Source: Acinetobacter sp. TR3 (lineage in GTDB: Bacteria; Pseudomonadota; Gammaproteobacteria; Pseudomonadales; Moraxellaceae). From it: DNA of 64,000 bases. Numbering within the stretch: the first letter of the stretch is position 1; each line of letters begins with the position of its first letter. The notes beneath the pieces were generated by a model, which was given only the letters and a program-made list of their open reading frames with translations, ran no database searches and was not told the DNA's origin. Of this stretch, positions 63,808 to 64,000 are shown piece by piece. Made by a program: the position numbers and the translations under genes. Location: NCBI RefSeq assembly GCF_027105055.1, contig NZ_CP114264.1, positions 2,294,001 to 2,358,000 on the forward strand, read 5' to 3'.

Positions 63808-64000
63808 ATGTTAGACCGCACTCCTTCTCGTGAATTACAAGAACATCTTTGGGTTTTCCCAATGGACTATCCAATCAAATTGATTGGTGATGCTGGGGAT
63901 GAACTTCGAGTGGCTGTTGTTGATATTTTGCAGAAGCACTTCCCTGAATTCGATGGTGGTACAGTAAAGATACAACCTTCACGTACAGGTAAATACCATT
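63808..64000 (+). CDS. DUF493/YbeD-like protein, N-terminal part
   Basis: The first 64 codons of a gene running off the window. MLDRTPSRELQEHLWVFPMDYPIKLIG and a two-helix/three-strand pattern match the YbeD-like DUF493 family, small ferredoxin-like proteins. An AAGAGG site lies 7 bases before the ATG. Length and C-terminus are unseen. Confidence 0.75.
   Translation, partial: MLDRTPSRELQEHLWVFPMDYPIKLIGDAGDELRVAVVDILQKHFPEFDGGTVKIQPSRTGKYH

Overview
The window is a chromosomal segment of an Acinetobacter species (Gammaproteobacteria, Moraxellaceae). The evidence is low GC content with A/T-ending codons, the gene order gltA / sdhCDAB / sucAB-lpd-sucCD, the rlmE-ftsH-folP and carAB-greA blocks, and a giant Bap/BLP-type type I secreted adhesin. 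The species cannot be fixed from sequence reading alone. No tRNA, rRNA or CRISPR array was seen.

Layout. 0-7.7 kb: a DUF5713 gene, a von Willebrand A lipoprotein, the reverse-strand block rlmE-ftsH-folP, the divergent pair yhbY plus a DOMON-like gene, and an 11-residue-repeat helical protein. 7.9-13 kb: carA-carB-greA, headed by what looks like a pyrimidine-type transcription attenuator with its own 29-codon leader ORF. 13-19 kb is accessory: a DUF5071-like gene, a candidate 25-residue membrane peptide, a CatB-type acetyltransferase, a complete IS3-family element that has replaced the 3' end of its neighbour, a universal stress protein, a lipoprotein, an alkyltransferase-like protein and a metzincin-type lipoprotein protease.

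19-32.5 kb is a surface block on the minus strand: a roughly 3,300-residue Bap-like adhesin with nearly identical 519-bp and 576-bp repeats and two single-base deletions that break its frame, followed downstream by an alpha/alpha-barrel protein and a CapA protein whose N-terminus resembles an inactive penicillin-binding/S11 peptidase domain. 32.8-41.9 kb holds a CPA1 antiporter, a YpfJ zinc peptidase, DUF808, trpS, a probable small RNA in the position of Acinetobacter Aar, the yqiJ-yqiK (flotillin) pair and two immunity-like DUF genes.

41.9-56 kb carries the oxidative half of the TCA cycle: sucA, sucB, lpd, sucC, sucD and sdhC, sdhD, sdhA, sdhB in two minus-strand operons, with gltA divergent from sdhC. 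Together these convert acetyl-CoA and oxaloacetate to citrate, 2-oxoglutarate to succinyl-CoA to succinate, and succinate to fumarate. 56-64 kb: YARHG, DUF2306, DUF1289, trhO, DedA, tpm, YecA-like, a PA3496-like acidic protein, rpoD, and the start of a DUF493 gene cut by the window edge.

Most noteworthy: the carAB leader, the Aar-like RNA with an anti-Shine-Dalgarno stretch, the broken repeat adhesin, the CapA/alpha-barrel pair, and mutually exclusive hairpins before greA.
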